Below, piece by piece: positions 24,593 to 34,475 of a DNA stretch of 64,000 bases. Origin of the DNA: Mycobacterium sp. (GTDB taxonomy: Bacteria; Actinomycetota; Actinomycetes; Mycobacteriales; Mycobacteriaceae). Positions within the stretch are counted from its first letter, which is position 1. Each line of letters opens with the position of its first letter. Under the pieces are notes generated by a model. That model searched no databases. It had not been told where the DNA came from and worked only from the letters and a program-made list of their open reading frames with translations. The stretch covers positions 1 through 64,000 of the forward strand of contig JACPVR010000003.1 in the NCBI GenBank assembly GCA_016197405.1, read 5' to 3'. Made by a program: the position numbers and the translations under genes.

Positions 24593-25639
24593 ATGAAAGC
24601 AGCTGTGTACTACGGGCCCAACAAGGTCGAGATCGACGATGTCGCCGAACCGGATCCCGCCCCGGGCACCGTCAAACTGAAGGTCGGTTTCAACGGCATC
24701 TGCGGCACCGACCTGCACGAGTACTACGCCGGCCCGATCTTCGTGCCCACCGAACCGCACCCGCTGACCCACCAGCAACTGCCCTTGACCATGGGGCACG
24801 AGTTCTCCGGAACCATCACCGCGCTGGGCGCCGGCGTAACCGGCTGGGCCGAGGGTGACCGGGTGGCCGTCGAGCCCATCTACAAGTGCGGGCACTGCGT
24901 GCCGTGCCTGGCCGGCAATTACAACGTGTGCCAGCAGATCGGGTTTCACGGTCTGATGTCCGACGGCGGGATGGCCGAATACACCGTGGTTCCCACCGAC
25001 ATGCTGCACAAGCTGCCCGACAACGTCGGCTTGGAGCTCGGTGCGCTGGTCGAGCCCATGTCGGTGGCCTATCACGCTGCCACACTGGGCGATACGAACC
25101 CTGGTGACACCGCGATGGTGTTCGGTGCAGGCCCGATCGGTATCGGTCTGTGGTTCGCGTTGCGCGGCAAGGGTCTTGACGATGTCTTCGTGGTGGAGCC
25201 GTCGGCGACCAGGCGTGCGGCAATCGAGGTCCTCGGCGCCAAGACGCTCGATCCGACCGCGCTCGACGTGCCGGCGTTCATCGCCGAGCACACCAAGGGT
25301 GCCGGCGCCGACGCGGTGTTCGACGCCGCCGGTGTCACCCCCGCGGTGGTCACGGCACTGGCCTGCGTCGGCTCCCGTAAGCCGATGGTCAGCGTCGCGA
25401 TCTACGAGAAGCCGCTGGAGACCCCGCTGCTGAACCTGGTGATGAACGAGTCCCGGATCCAGGGCTCACTGTGCTACACCGGCGCGGACTTCGAGGCCGT
25501 GATCGCGCTGATGGCCGAAGGCCGCTACGACACCACGGGCTGGGTCGCCCACATTCCGATCGATGACGTGGTCGATGAGGGCTTCGAGGCACTGCACGCC
25601 GGCAAGAAGATGAAAGTTCTTGTCGATCCGACGATCTGA
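24593..25639 (+). CDS. 2,3-butanediol dehydrogenase-type zinc alcohol dehydrogenase
   Basis: A 348-residue medium-chain dehydrogenase/reductase. Catalytic zinc ligands are C37 (GICGTDLHEY) and H69-E70 (GHEFSG); structural zinc cysteines are C99, C102, C105 and C113 (CGHCVPCLAGNYNVC). The nucleotide loop is GAGPIGIG. GICGTDLHEYYAGPIFVP and HPLTHQQLPLTMGHE are typical of (R,R)-butanediol dehydrogenases that interconvert 2,3-butanediol and acetoin with NAD. The ATG at 24593 fits the family N terminus. It leads the operon dehydrogenase, SDR, GAF regulator. Confidence 0.88.
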   Translation: MKAAVYYGPNKVEIDDVAEPDPAPGTVKLKVGFNGICGTDLHEYYAGPIFVPTEPHPLTHQQLPLTMGHEFSGTITALGAGVTGWAEGDRVAVEPIYKCGHCVPCLAGNYNVCQQIGFHGLMSDGGMAEYTVVPTDMLHKLPDNVGLELGALVEPMSVAYHAATLGDTNPGDTAMVFGAGPIGIGLWFALRGKGLDDVFVVEPSATRRAAIEVLGAKTLDPTALDVPAFIAEHTKGAGADAVFDAAGVTPAVVTALACVGSRKPMVSVAIYEKPLETPLLNLVMNESRIQGSLCYTGADFEAVIALMAEGRYDTTGWVAHIPIDDVVDEGFEALHAGKKMKVLVDPTI

Positions 25640-25649
25640 GGGATGCAAC

Positions 25650-26429
25650 ATGACATTGACAGGAAAAGTCGCCCTGGTGACAGGCGCAGGCCGTGGTATC
25701 GGGCGCGGCATCGCGCTGCGGCTGGCACGAGACGGTGCCGATATCGCGCTGGTGGACGTGGCCGCGGACACCGTCGCCGCGGTTGCCGATGAGATCGCCG
25801 AAATCGGCTGCAAGACAACCACATTTGTCGCCGACGTCAGCGATCGCGCTCAGGTGTTCGCCGCCGTCGACGATGCCGCCGCCGCGCTCGGCGGTTTCGA
25901 CATCATGGTCAACAATGCCGGTGTCGCGCTGGTCGGTCCGATCGCCGAGGTCACTCCCGACGAGCTCAAGCGGTTGTGGGCGATCAACGTCGACGGTGTG
26001 CTGTGGGGTATCCAGGCCGCGGTCGCCAAATTCAAGGAGCTCGGCCGCCCCGGAAAAATCATCAACGCCTCGTCAATCGCGGGGCACGACGGTTTCGCGA
26101 TGCTCGGGCCCTACAGTGCCACCAAGTTCGCGGTCCGGGCGCTGACGCAGGCCGCCGCCAAGGAGCACGCCGCCGACGGCATCACCGTCAACGCCTACTG
26201 TCCCGGAGTGGTCGGCACCGACATGTGGGTCGAGATCGACAAACGCTTCGCCGCGCTGACCGGCGCCGCCGAAGGCGAGACCTATGACAAGTTCGTCGGT
26301 GGTATCGCGCTGGGCCGCGCCGAGACACCCGATGACGTCGCGGGCTTCGTTTCCTATCTGGCCGGGCCGGATGCCGACTACATGACCGGGCAGGCCGGAC
26401 TCATCGACGGCGGGCTGGTCTACCGCTGA
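25650..26429 (+). CDS. Acetoin/diacetyl reductase-like SDR
   Basis: A 259-residue classical short-chain dehydrogenase. TGAGRGIG (11-18) binds the cofactor; NNAG, S (NASSIAG), and YSATK supply the catalytic set. VDGVLWGIQAAVAKFKELG, GKIINASSIAGH, YCPGVVGTDMW and SPDADYMTGQ-like PDADYMTGQAGLIDGG closely follow meso-2,3-butanediol dehydrogenase/diacetyl reductase (BudC). It starts 10 bp after the dehydrogenase stop, so the pair could interconvert butanediol stereoisomers and acetoin. Some related vicinal-diol or ketone substrate remains possible. Confidence 0.87.
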   Translation: MTLTGKVALVTGAGRGIGRGIALRLARDGADIALVDVAADTVAAVADEIAEIGCKTTTFVADVSDRAQVFAAVDDAAAALGGFDIMVNNAGVALVGPIAEVTPDELKRLWAINVDGVLWGIQAAVAKFKELGRPGKIINASSIAGHDGFAMLGPYSATKFAVRALTQAAAKEHAADGITVNAYCPGVVGTDMWVEIDKRFAALTGAAEGETYDKFVGGIALGRAETPDDVAGFVSYLAGPDADYMTGQAGLIDGGLVYR

Positions 26430-26454
26430 TCTGTGACGGGGAGCACAATCGACT

Positions 26455-27741
26455 GTGATGTCCGTACCTGAACCGGCGGTCGCCGTGGGCGAGGATCCGC
26501 GCAGTTATGCGCGGCTGATGTCGGCTGTGTACGAAGCGACTATGGCGGGCAACCGCGCACCGGCCCGGCCGCGCACGGTGATCAGCGATTCCTGGCAGCG
26601 CGTGATGGCCAGCGGCGCCGACCCCGACAGCCACGCGGCGCCGGTGGTCGAGACCGGCGCGCTGGAGCTGCTCCGGCGATCGTCGGGTCTGATGTCGGTC
26701 CTCGACGAGGTCTCACGGGGATTGGAATCCCTTGTGGCCGAGGGGGATAACATCCTGGTCGTCGCCGACGCCAAGGGTCGGGTGCTGTGGCGGTCCGGCT
26801 CGCCGTCGGTGCTCGGCAACGCCGACCGGCTGGGCTTCGTCGAGGGCGCGCACTGGGGTGAGGGTGCCGTCGGAACCAACGCGATCGGCACCGCGCTGGC
26901 CTCCCACCGTGCCGTGCAGGTGTTCTCCGCCGAGCACTTCATGCGCAGCCACCACGGGTGGACCTGCGCGGGCGCGCCGATCCGCGACCCACGTACCGGC
27001 CAGGTGATCGGCGTGGTGGACGTCTCCGGCCCGGCGGCCACCGTGCACCCGACGACCGTAGCGCTCGTCGACGTCGTGGCGCGGCTCGCCGAATCCCAGC
27101 TGCGCGAGCAGCACGACCGCACGCTGAACCGTCTGCGCACCGTCGCCGCCCCCATCCTGGCCCGGATCGGCAGCCCCGCGTTGGCCGTCGATGCCGAGGG
27201 CTGGGTCGCTGCGGTCGATTCGCTGCCGCTGCACAACCGCATCCTGCTGCCCGGCGAGATGGCCCCGGGACGAGTGTGGATCCCGACCCTGGGGCTGTGC
27301 GAGGTGGAGTTTCTGCCCGGCGGCTGGCTGGTGCGGGTGGATCCGGACCAGACCGGCGACACCGTCGGGACCGGGGCCTCGCGGGTGACTCTGGATCTGC
27401 GCAGCGCCGGATCGCCGTCTCTGGAGATGGTCGGGCAGTTCGGTTCCTGGCGGCACATCATCTCGTTACGACATGCCGAGATCCTGCTGATCCTCGCGCT
27501 GTTCAGCGAAGGCCGGACCGCGACGCAGCTGGCGACCGATCTCTACGGCGATCCCACCCGCGTCGTCACGGTCCGTGCCGAGATGTCGCGACTGCGAAAA
27601 CAATTGGCGGGCTTGGTGATCGGCAGGCCATACCGGTTCGGTACCAACGTCGCCGTGCAGGTCTGCTATCCCGACGACATGACGGCATTGCTGGCCGCCT
27701 CCACCTCCCCGGCCGTACGGGCCGCGCGGGTGCCGCGCTGA
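26455..27741 (+). CDS. GAF-domain regulator (AcoR/MimR-like N terminus, winged-helix C terminus)
   Basis: A 428-residue regulator. Residues 25-210 match the sensory half of AcoR-type activators: [14 protein letters not shown], then a GAF domain with [16 protein letters not shown] and [18 protein letters not shown], and [21 protein letters not shown]. There is no sigma-54 AAA+ domain. Instead, a linker leads to a winged-helix-like end ([20 protein letters not shown] then [18 protein letters not shown], about 340-395). Actinobacterial relatives such as MimR control ketone and alcohol oxidation genes. It sits third in the dehydrogenase operon and is the likely reader of the 24511-24556 palindrome. 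GTG 26455 or ATG 26458 are equally possible starts. Confidence 0.85.
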   Translation: MMSVPEPAVAVGEDPRSYARLMSAVYEATMAGNRAPARPRTVISDSWQRVMASGADPDSHAAPVVETGALELLRRSSGLMSVLDEVSRGLESLVAEGDNILVVADAKGRVLWRSGSPSVLGNADRLGFVEGAHWGEGAVGTNAIGTALASHRAVQVFSAEHFMRSHHGWTCAGAPIRDPRTGQVIGVVDVSGPAATVHPTTVALVDVVARLAESQLREQHDRTLNRLRTVAAPILARIGSPALAVDAEGWVAAVDSLPLHNRILLPGEMAPGRVWIPTLGLCEVEFLPGGWLVRVDPDQTGDTVGTGASRVTLDLRSAGSPSLEMVGQFGSWRHIISLRHAEILLILALFSEGRTATQLATDLYGDPTRVVTVRAEMSRLRKQLAGLVIGRPYRFGTNVAVQVCYPDDMTALLAASTSPAVRAARVPR

Positions 27742-27760
27742 CCGCGGTAGTTTGACCTAC

Positions 27761-28876
27761 GTGGAGCAACCCGACATCGCGGCCAGTGGCCTGCTCGACG
27801 AACTGGACGGGCAACAGCGCAACGAGCGCGCCGAACTGATCGCCTGGCTGCTGGACCAGGGGTTCACCCTCGACCAGATCCGCGGGTCGTTCTCGCCGAT
27901 CCTGTTGGCGTCGCGACGCGTCATCGGCGACGACGGCACGTTCGTCTCGACCCGCGACATCGCCGCCAAGACCGGCGCCGATATCGAGCTGATCCGCCGC
28001 GTGCAGCGGGCGATAGGCCTGCCGACCGCAGAGGACCCGGACGCGGCGGTGTATCTGCGGGCCGACGGCGAAGCCGTGGGACACACCACCGGCTTCATCG
28101 ATCTGGGCTTCGATGCCGACGATCTACTGCAGGTGACCCGCAATCTGGCCGAGGGGCTGGCCGGAACCGCGGAAATGATGCGATCGACGGCCCTTGCGGC
28201 GGTATTGCGGCCCGGGGCAAGCGAACTCGACACCGCCAAGGCCGCGGTGGACATCGTCACCAAGGTGGCACCGCTGCTCGGTCCGATGATCGAGGACATG
28301 CTCATGGTGCAGTTGCGGCACGCCATGGAAACCGAAGCGGTCAACGCCTCGGAGCGGGCGTCCGGTCAGCCGTTGCCCGGGGCGCGCGAGATCGCGGTGG
28401 CATTCGCCGATCTGGTGGGCTTCACCCGGCTCGGTGAGGAGCTGCCGCCGGAGGATCTCGAGGCACTCGCGCACCGGTTGGCGACGATGGCCCGCGATGT
28501 CGCGGTCCCGCCGGTGCGCTTCGTCAAGACCATCGGGGATGCCGTCATGCTGGTGTGCCCGGAGCCCGCACCCCTGCTCGCGGCGATGCTGGAGCTGGCC
28601 GGCGCGGCCCAGGCCGACGCCGACTTCCCGCGGCTGCGGGTCGGTATCGCGTTCGGCGAAGCGGTCAGCCGGGCCGGCGACTGGTTCGGCAGCCCGGTGA
28701 ACCTGGCCAGCCGGGTCACCGGGGTGGCGCGGCCCGGCGCGGTCCTGGTGTCCGAGGCGACGCGGGAGGCGATCGGCGACGACGAGGGTTTCGACTGGTC
28801 CTTCGCCGGCGCGCGTCACCTCAAGGGCATCAAGGGTGAGACCAAGCTCTACCGCGCACGCCTGCACGCGGACTGA
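27761..28876 (+). CDS. Rv1264-type pH-sensing adenylyl cyclase
   Basis: A 371-residue class III adenylyl cyclase collinear with Mtb Rv1264. The N-terminal autoinhibitory domain (1-200) includes [21 protein letters not shown] and [20 protein letters not shown]. The C-terminal catalytic domain has metal aspartates D217 and D260, adenine-reading K256 and D307, and transition-state N314 and R318; all six are present. Rv1264 makes cAMP from ATP and is switched on by acid pH. GTG 27761 is preferred over TTG 27752 because TAGTTT (27748-27753) ends seven bases before it, a leaderless arrangement. Confidence 0.92.
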   Translation: MEQPDIAASGLLDELDGQQRNERAELIAWLLDQGFTLDQIRGSFSPILLASRRVIGDDGTFVSTRDIAAKTGADIELIRRVQRAIGLPTAEDPDAAVYLRADGEAVGHTTGFIDLGFDADDLLQVTRNLAEGLAGTAEMMRSTALAAVLRPGASELDTAKAAVDIVTKVAPLLGPMIEDMLMVQLRHAMETEAVNASERASGQPLPGAREIAVAFADLVGFTRLGEELPPEDLEALAHRLATMARDVAVPPVRFVKTIGDAVMLVCPEPAPLLAAMLELAGAAQADADFPRLRVGIAFGEAVSRAGDWFGSPVNLASRVTGVARPGAVLVSEATREAIGDDEGFDWSFAGARHLKGIKGETKLYRARLHAD

Positions 28877-28884
28877 GACTCCTC

Positions 28885-29766
28885 TCACTGCACCGGGATC
28901 GTCACACCTTCCGACGGTTGCACGATGACGAAGCCCTGACCGGCGAAGGCGACCTGCAGTGCCTCACCGGATCCGCGGCCTATCAGCGCCCCGGCCTTGA
29001 AACTGGCCTTGAGCGAGGTCTGTAGGTTCGCCGACCAGGCGACGACGGCGTTGGTGTCGGCGAATGTCGGTGCCTCGCCGGCATTGAGGACCACCGGCGG
29101 ACCATCGGTGGTCAGGGCCACCCAGCCGGTGCCGCGCAGCGTGGTGTTGAACAGCCCGCCGGTCGCGATGCTGCCGCCTTTGACCCGTTCGACATTCCAG
29201 TCCAGGCTCGACGAGAACGCCAGGACGTTCTTACCGCTCACCGAAAGCCCGCTGTTGGACAGCTTCAGCAGGTGGATGTCGTAGGCCCGGTCGGCGAGGA
29301 ACACATCGCCCTGGCCCTGGCAGCGCATCAGTGGCAGGCCCTCGCCGGTGAACGCCTTCTTGATGAACTTCGACGCTCCGCTGCCTTCGTAGGCGAAATC
29401 GACATTGCCCTGATAGGCCACCATCGCACCCTGGCGGGCCATGAACGGCTCGCCGAGGCGCACGCGGAACATCTTGGCGTTCTGGTTGGCGATCGGGGTG
29501 GCTTCCTTCTCGCTGAACCGGCCGTCCACCAGATCACCGCTGATACCGGCGAAGCCGTCACCGGCCGGGGTGGGTTCCGGTGTCGCATGCGCCGGGCCGG
29601 ACGGTGCCTGGGCCGACTGTGGTTGGGCCGGTGGGCCGCCCAGCGGGGCCTGGAACACCTGACCCCGGGTGGAGACCTGATCGGTCCAGGTCTGACCATC
29701 CCACCAGCGGAACTCGAAGCGGCCCTCCGGATCAGGTTGCCAGCTCCCAGGATTTGGTTGATTCAC
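28885..29766 (-). CDS. AIM24-family protein with N-terminal DUF2510 domain
   Basis: A 293-residue protein. Residues 3-32 (NPGSWQPDPEGRFEFRWWDG then WTDQV) form a DUF2510 motif, common at the N terminus of actinobacterial envelope proteins. A Pro/Ala/Gln-rich linker follows (35-70), then a TRAP-like AIM24 beta barrel (about 80-290) with QGNVDFAYEGSG, LFNTTLRGTGWVAL and GSGEALQVAFAGQGFVIVQPSE. The molecular function is unknown; AIM24 in yeast is mitochondrial. The GTG start at 29766 follows GAGGAG. It converges with the cyclase gene (8-bp gap). Confidence 0.82.
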   Translation of the reverse strand: MNQPNPGSWQPDPEGRFEFRWWDGQTWTDQVSTRGQVFQAPLGGPPAQPQSAQAPSGPAHATPEPTPAGDGFAGISGDLVDGRFSEKEATPIANQNAKMFRVRLGEPFMARQGAMVAYQGNVDFAYEGSGASKFIKKAFTGEGLPLMRCQGQGDVFLADRAYDIHLLKLSNSGLSVSGKNVLAFSSSLDWNVERVKGGSIATGGLFNTTLRGTGWVALTTDGPPVVLNAGEAPTFADTNAVVAWSANLQTSLKASFKAGALIGRGSGEALQVAFAGQGFVIVQPSEGVTIPVQ

Positions 29767-29871
29767 CGCGCACTCCTCGTTGAATATCGACAGCAGGCAC
29801 TTCGAAATCCCAGCGTATGTCAGCCGGGCCGAGCCATTGCCGATCTCGTGGTCAGGGCGCATCCTTGGCGC

Positions 29872-30072
29872 ATGGCAGGCAAGGAGATCGACCGTGAGCG
29901 GGCCCGCGGCGCACTGGAGGTCGTCAAAGCCCATCCCGGCATGACGCTTTTCGCGGTGTCACCGGCGATCATCGCGTTGGGCGCGGTGTGGTGGTTGCTG
30001 GGTGGGGGCTGGGCCTTCGTGCTGCTGCTGGTGATGGTGGCAGGCGGGGCGGCGATAGTCCTCAAACGCTGA
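29872..30072 (+). CDS. Small two-helix membrane protein
   Basis: A 66-residue protein with a charged N terminus (MAGKEIDRERARGALEVVKAHPGM) and two close hydrophobic segments, about 28-44 (AVSPAIIALGAVWWLLG) and 46-63 (GWAFVLLLVMVAGGAAIVL), ending in KR. It is probably a hairpin membrane protein with both ends in the cytoplasm. No family recognised. It is divergent from the AIM24 gene with a 105-bp gap. The coding call rests on a clean start, typical composition and position. Confidence 0.6.
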   Translation: MAGKEIDRERARGALEVVKAHPGMTLFAVSPAIIALGAVWWLLGGGWAFVLLLVMVAGGAAIVLKR

Positions 30073-30081
30073 GCTGTGGCC

Positions 30082-30135
30082 GTTCACCTGTGGTGAACAC
30101 GGACCGACCAGTGATGTAACGGTGTAATTATGTAA
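30082..30135. promoter_or_regulatory. Inverted repeat plus 8-nt tandem repeats before the RHH-like gene
   Basis: GTTCACC (30082-30088) and GGTGAAC (30092-30098) form a perfect 7-bp inverted repeat with a 3-nt centre. Then TGTAA occurs three times at exact 8-nt steps (30115, 30123, 30131), ending 2 nt before the ATG at 30138. Tandem short repeats are the usual operator form for ribbon-helix-helix proteins, which suggests autoregulation. Confidence 0.5.
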
Positions 30136-30137
30136 TC

Positions 30138-30665
30138 ATGAAGCATCATCACGGACCCAACCGCCAATCCCAGCCCGATGCCACCGACGCCGCCGACTGG
30201 TTCGCCGGCCGCCTGCCGGAGGCCTGGTTCGACAGTGACCCACAGGTCACCGTCGATCGTGAAGAAATAACCGTCATCGGTCGCCTGCCCGCCGCAGACG
30301 CCGACGAGACCACCGCTCGCGCGTCGGGCCGCGTCGCACGATTCCGCGAGGAAACCCGTACCGAGCGCATGCGCATCGCCGACGAGGCCGAGAACCGTTT
30401 CGGCCGCAAGGTCGCCTGGGGCGTCGAGGTGGGCGGCGAGTCGCTGCTGTTCACCCATCTCGCCGTGCCCGTCATGACACGCCTGCGCCAGCCCGAACGC
30501 CGGGTGCTCGACACCCTGGTCGACGCCGGTGTGGCGCGCTCGCGTTCAGATGCGCTGGCCTGGTCGGTCAAGCTGGTCGGGGAGCACGCCGACGAGTGGC
30601 TCACCAAACTGCGCGACGCCATGTCGGAGGTCGACGAGCTGCGTTCGCAAGGCCCCGAGCTCTAA
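30138..30665 (+). CDS. Conserved hypothetical protein, possible ribbon-helix-helix C terminus
   Basis: A 175-residue charged soluble protein with no membrane segment. Residues 35-120 are a mixed alpha/beta region (VTVDREEITVIGRLPAAD, then MRIADEAENRFGRKVAWGVEVGG). The C-terminal 60 residues (PERRVLDTLVDAGVARSRSDALAWSVKLV) follow the strand-helix-helix pattern of RHH/CopG-like DNA-binding segments. No characterised family recognised. It ends 7 bp before the convergent ABC exporter gene. The TGTAA tandem repeats before its start support, but do not prove, a DNA-binding role. Confidence 0.7.
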   Translation: MKHHHGPNRQSQPDATDAADWFAGRLPEAWFDSDPQVTVDREEITVIGRLPAADADETTARASGRVARFREETRTERMRIADEAENRFGRKVAWGVEVGGESLLFTHLAVPVMTRLRQPERRVLDTLVDAGVARSRSDALAWSVKLVGEHADEWLTKLRDAMSEVDELRSQGPEL

Positions 30666-30672
30666 CCCGCAC

Positions 30673-32574
30673 TCAGGCCTGCGTCATATCCCAGTAGGCG
30701 CCGCGCCGGGCCATCAGCTCGTCGTGCGTCCCCTGCTCGACGATCCTGCCGGCCTGCACCACCAGGATCAGGTCGGCGTCACGGATCGTCGAGAGCCGGT
30801 GGGCGATAATGAAACTCGTTCGGTCGCGGCGCAGTTCGGCCATGGCCTGCTGAATCAGCAGCTCGGTCCGGGTGTCCACCGAGCTGGTCGCCTCGTCCAG
30901 GATCAGCAGGCGCGGGCCGGCCAGGATGGCCCGCGCGATGGTGATCAACTGCTTTTCGCCGGCGCTGATATTGCCGCCGTCGTCGCTGACGACGGTGTCG
31001 TACCCGTCGGGCAGCGTCTGCACGAACCGGTCGACATAGGCGGCGCGGGCCGCGGCGACGACGTCGTCCTCGCTCGCCGACGGCCGGCCGAAGGCGATGT
31101 TCTCGGCGATCGTCCCGCCGAACAACCAGGTGTCCTGCAGCACCATGCCGATCTGCGAGCGCACCGATGCCCTGCTGACTCCTGCGATATCGACGTCGTC
31201 GATCAGGATCCGGCCGTCGTCGACGTCGTAGAAGCGCATGAGCAGGTTGACCAGGGTGGTCTTACCCGCACCGGTCGGCCCGACGATCGCCACGGTGCTG
31301 CCCGGCTCGGCCACCAGCGACAGGTCGGTGATGACCGGTATGCCCTCGCGGTAGCTGAAGCCGACGTGGTCGAAAACCACCCGCGGTGGCGACGCCTGCA
31401 CCGGCAGGGCGGCGCCGGCCGGATCCGGTGACTGTTCGGGCTCGTCGAGGAAATCGAAAACCCGCTCCGCGCTGGCCATCCCGGACTGCAGCGTGTTGTA
31501 CATGCCCGCCACCTGCGTCAGCGGCTGGTTGAACTGGCGGACGTACTGGATGAACGCCTGGATGCTGCCCAGCGTGATCTGGCCGGTGGCCACCTGCAGA
31601 CCGCCGATCACCGCCACCGCGACATAGCTGAGGTTGCCGACGAACGTCGTCGCGGGGCCGACCAGGCCGGAGAAGAACTGCGCGCCGAAGCTGGCGTGGA
31701 AGACGTCGTCGTTGTATTCGGTGAACTGCTCACGGGCCGCCGCACGATGACCGAAGGTCTTGACGACGGTGAAACCGCTGTAGGTCTCTTCGATATGCGC
31801 GTTGAGCCGGCCCGTGTTACGCCATTGCGCCACAAAGAGTTTCTGCGATCGTCGGGTGATGCTGCGGGTGACCCACAGCGACAGCGGAACGGTCGCGACG
31901 GTGATGGCCGCGAGCAGGGGGGAGATGGTCACCATCATCACCAGCACCGCGATGATGGTCAGCAGCGAGGTGAGCAGCTGGTTGATGGTTATCGACAGCG
32001 AGGTCTGCACATTGTCGATGTCGTTGGTGACCCGGCTGAGCAGTTCACCGCGCTGGCGGGAATCGAAATGCGACAGCGGCAGCCGGTGCACCTTGTCCTC
32101 GACGTCGGCGCGCAGTGTGATCATGGTCCGCTGCACCGCCACGTTCAGCAGCCTGGCCTGAATCCAGATCAGCAGGGCGGCAACGAGGTAGAGCGCCAGT
32201 GCCAGCAGCAGGGTGCGGGCCACCGCGGCGAAGTCCACCCCCTGTCCCGGGATGACGTTCATCCCCGACAGCAGGTCGGCGAAGGTGTTGTCGCCGCGTG
32301 CGCGGGCGGCGTCGATGGCCTGTTGCTTGGAGATGCCCGCGGGCAGCTGTCTGCCGATCACACCGTTGAACAGCAGATCGGTGGCGTGTCCCAGGATTCG
32401 CGGGCCGATCACCCCGATGGCGATGCCGATTATCGACAGCACGATGACAGCGATGGTGACACCGCGCTGCGGGGTGAGCCTTCGTACCAGGCGCAACGCG
32501 GCGCCCGTGAAATCCCGTGACCGTTGCGCGGGTGCCTGCTGCAGGCGCATCGCGCCGCGCATCGGCCCGCTCAC
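30673..32574 (-). CDS. ABC exporter half-transporter (Rv1272c counterpart)
   Basis: A 633-residue ABC exporter subunit with six membrane helices in the first 340 residues and an ATPase domain after about 380. Walker A is GPTGAGKTT, the signature is the variant NISAGEKQ, and Walker B is [12 protein letters not shown] with the catalytic Glu present. A long first periplasmic insert (about residues 70-120) is unusual and is also seen in the Mtb homologue. The GTG start (32574) overlaps the TGA of the partner gene (GTGA). It forms a heterodimer with that partner. Rv1272c has been linked to long-chain fatty acid uptake in a heterologous host; direction and substrate here are inferred. Confidence 0.9.
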   Translation of the reverse strand: MSGPMRGAMRLQQAPAQRSRDFTGAALRLVRRLTPQRGVTIAVIVLSIIGIAIGVIGPRILGHATDLLFNGVIGRQLPAGISKQQAIDAARARGDNTFADLLSGMNVIPGQGVDFAAVARTLLLALALYLVAALLIWIQARLLNVAVQRTMITLRADVEDKVHRLPLSHFDSRQRGELLSRVTNDIDNVQTSLSITINQLLTSLLTIIAVLVMMVTISPLLAAITVATVPLSLWVTRSITRRSQKLFVAQWRNTGRLNAHIEETYSGFTVVKTFGHRAAAREQFTEYNDDVFHASFGAQFFSGLVGPATTFVGNLSYVAVAVIGGLQVATGQITLGSIQAFIQYVRQFNQPLTQVAGMYNTLQSGMASAERVFDFLDEPEQSPDPAGAALPVQASPPRVVFDHVGFSYREGIPVITDLSLVAEPGSTVAIVGPTGAGKTTLVNLLMRFYDVDDGRILIDDVDIAGVSRASVRSQIGMVLQDTWLFGGTIAENIAFGRPSASEDDVVAAARAAYVDRFVQTLPDGYDTVVSDDGGNISAGEKQLITIARAILAGPRLLILDEATSSVDTRTELLIQQAMAELRRDRTSFIIAHRLSTIRDADLILVVQAGRIVEQGTHDELMARRGAYWDMTQA

Positions 32575-34304
32575 CCGGGCACTCCCAGTGCCTGCGATTC
32601 GGCGAACTCCGCGTAGATCGGGCAATCGACGAGCAGGCTGTCATGGGTGCCCGTTCCGACCACCCGGCCGTCGTCGAGCACTATCACCTGATCGGCATGC
32701 AGCACCGTGGAAATACGTTGCGCCACAATGATGACCGTGGCATCCGCGGCGACCTCGGCCAGCCGGGTGCGCACCCGCGCATCGGTACCGACGTCGAGGG
32801 CGGAGAACGCGTCGTCGAACAGATATATCGCCGGACGGCGGATCACCGCCCGGGCGATGGCCAGTCGCTGGCGTTGGCCGCCGGAGAAATTGATACCGCC
32901 CTGGGCCACCCGCATGTCGAGCTTGTCCTCGCTCGCCCCGACGAAACCCTCGGCATCGGCGATGCGCAGCGCCTCCCACATCTCGTCTTCGGTGCAGTCG
33001 GCCTTGCCGTAGCGCAGATTGTCGGCGATCGTGCCGGAGAACAGGTATCCCCGCTGCGGTACCAGGCCGATCGTCGACCACAGCCGCTCGGTCCGGTAGT
33101 CCCGGACGTCGACATCGTCGACGAACACCGCGCCGGATGTCACGTCGTACATCCGGCTCATCAGCGCGACCAGGGTCGACTTCCCCGAGCCGGTGCTGCC
33201 GACGATCGCGGTGGTGGTACCCGGCCGCGCGGTGAACGAGACATCATGCAGGACAGGCTGATCGGCTCCGGGGTATTGGAAGCTCGCGGCGTCGAGGCGC
33301 ACCACACCGGTGCTGCCGGCCGCGGGTTCGACGGGGTTGCGCGGATCGGCGATGGCCGGCGTGGTGTCGAGCACCTCGGTGATCCGCTCGGCGCACACCG
33401 TGGCCCTGGGCAGCATCGCCAGGAAGATGGTGGCCATCAGCACGGCCATCAGGATCTGCATGAAATAGGACAGGAACGCGATCAGCGAACCGACCTGCAT
33501 CTGGCCGTCGTCGATGCGCTGACCGCCGAACCAGATCAGCGCCACGCTGGAGATGTTGATGGTCAGTGTCGTCACCGGCAGCATCAGCGCCTGCCAGCGG
33601 CCCGCCTCCAGGGCGGTGTCGGCCAGCTTTCGGTTGGCGGTCTCGAACCGGTCGCGTTCCAGCGGTTCGCGCGCGAACGCGCGGATGACCCTGATACCGG
33701 ACAGTTGTTCGCGCATCACCCGGTTGATGCCGTCGATGAAGCCCTGCAGGTTGCGGAAGATGGGCAGCAGATGCCGGATGATCCAGTAGTTCGACAGTGC
33801 CAGCACCGGCACGCTGACCACCAACAGCCAGGAAAGTCCGGCGTCCTGGTGGATCGCCATGAAGACGCCGCCGACACACATGATCGGTGCGGTCACCAGG
33901 GTGGTGAAGGTCATCTGGACCAGCAGCTGTACCTGTTGGACGTCATTGGTGGTCCGGGTCAGCAGTGACGGCGCGCCGAAGCGGGCGGTCTCGTGCGCGG
34001 AGAACGTGATGACGTGACCGAATATCGCCGCTCGCACGTCGCGGCCGAAACTCATCCCGGCCCGGGAACCGAAGTACACCGCGGCGATCGCGCACAGCAC
34101 CTGGCCGGCGGTCACCGCGAGCATGACCCCGCCGAGCCGGATGATGGTGTCGGTGTCGCCGACGGCCACGCCGTCGTCGATGATCGCCGCGTTCACCGTC
34201 GGCAGGTACAGCGAAGCCAGCGAGCTGACCATCTGCAGTCCCACCACCACCGCGACCAGCCACCGGTACGGCCGCACGTACTGCCGCAGCAGAGCCAGGA
34301 GCAT
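32571..34304 (-). CDS. ABC exporter half-transporter with degenerate catalytic site (Rv1273c counterpart)
   Basis: A 577-residue ABC subunit beginning [15 protein letters not shown], with six membrane helices to about 320 and an ATPase domain after about 345. Walker A is GSTGSGKST and the signature [14 protein letters not shown] is canonical, but Walker B reads [12 protein letters not shown], with Asp in place of the catalytic Glu. Heterodimeric exporters normally have one such weak site. Here the intact signature of this subunit and the intact Glu of the partner can form the single active site. It is the first gene of the pair and is translationally coupled to it. Confidence 0.9.
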   Translation of the reverse strand: MLLALLRQYVRPYRWLVAVVVGLQMVSSLASLYLPTVNAAIIDDGVAVGDTDTIIRLGGVMLAVTAGQVLCAIAAVYFGSRAGMSFGRDVRAAIFGHVITFSAHETARFGAPSLLTRTTNDVQQVQLLVQMTFTTLVTAPIMCVGGVFMAIHQDAGLSWLLVVSVPVLALSNYWIIRHLLPIFRNLQGFIDGINRVMREQLSGIRVIRAFAREPLERDRFETANRKLADTALEAGRWQALMLPVTTLTINISSVALIWFGGQRIDDGQMQVGSLIAFLSYFMQILMAVLMATIFLAMLPRATVCAERITEVLDTTPAIADPRNPVEPAAGSTGVVRLDAASFQYPGADQPVLHDVSFTARPGTTTAIVGSTGSGKSTLVALMSRMYDVTSGAVFVDDVDVRDYRTERLWSTIGLVPQRGYLFSGTIADNLRYGKADCTEDEMWEALRIADAEGFVGASEDKLDMRVAQGGINFSGGQRQRLAIARAVIRRPAIYLFDDAFSALDVGTDARVRTRLAEVAADATVIIVAQRISTVLHADQVIVLDDGRVVGTGTHDSLLVDCPIYAEFAESQALGVPG

Positions 34305-34475
34305 CTCGCTACTGTCGCACACCGCCCGCGCCGGCCGCCGTCGGCAAGACCGCGCATCCGGTGTTTTCACAGCTACCGCGACGCCATTCAAAAGGCCAGG
34401 TCAATAGGCGTGTCTGTCGAGCACGCCAAGGACGGCCGCTACAGTGCATGCTGTGAGCAGAAGGCAACTGAACCG
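34305..34475. other. Divergent promoter region between ABC exporter and lprB
   Basis: This 171-bp gap separates the ABC pair (minus) from the lipoprotein pair (plus). CTACAGTGCATGCTGTGAGC (34439-34458) contains ACAGTGCATGCTGT, a 14-bp near-perfect dyad (ACAG-CATG-CTGT type), possibly an operator. No clear -35/-10 pair was found. Confidence 0.35.
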
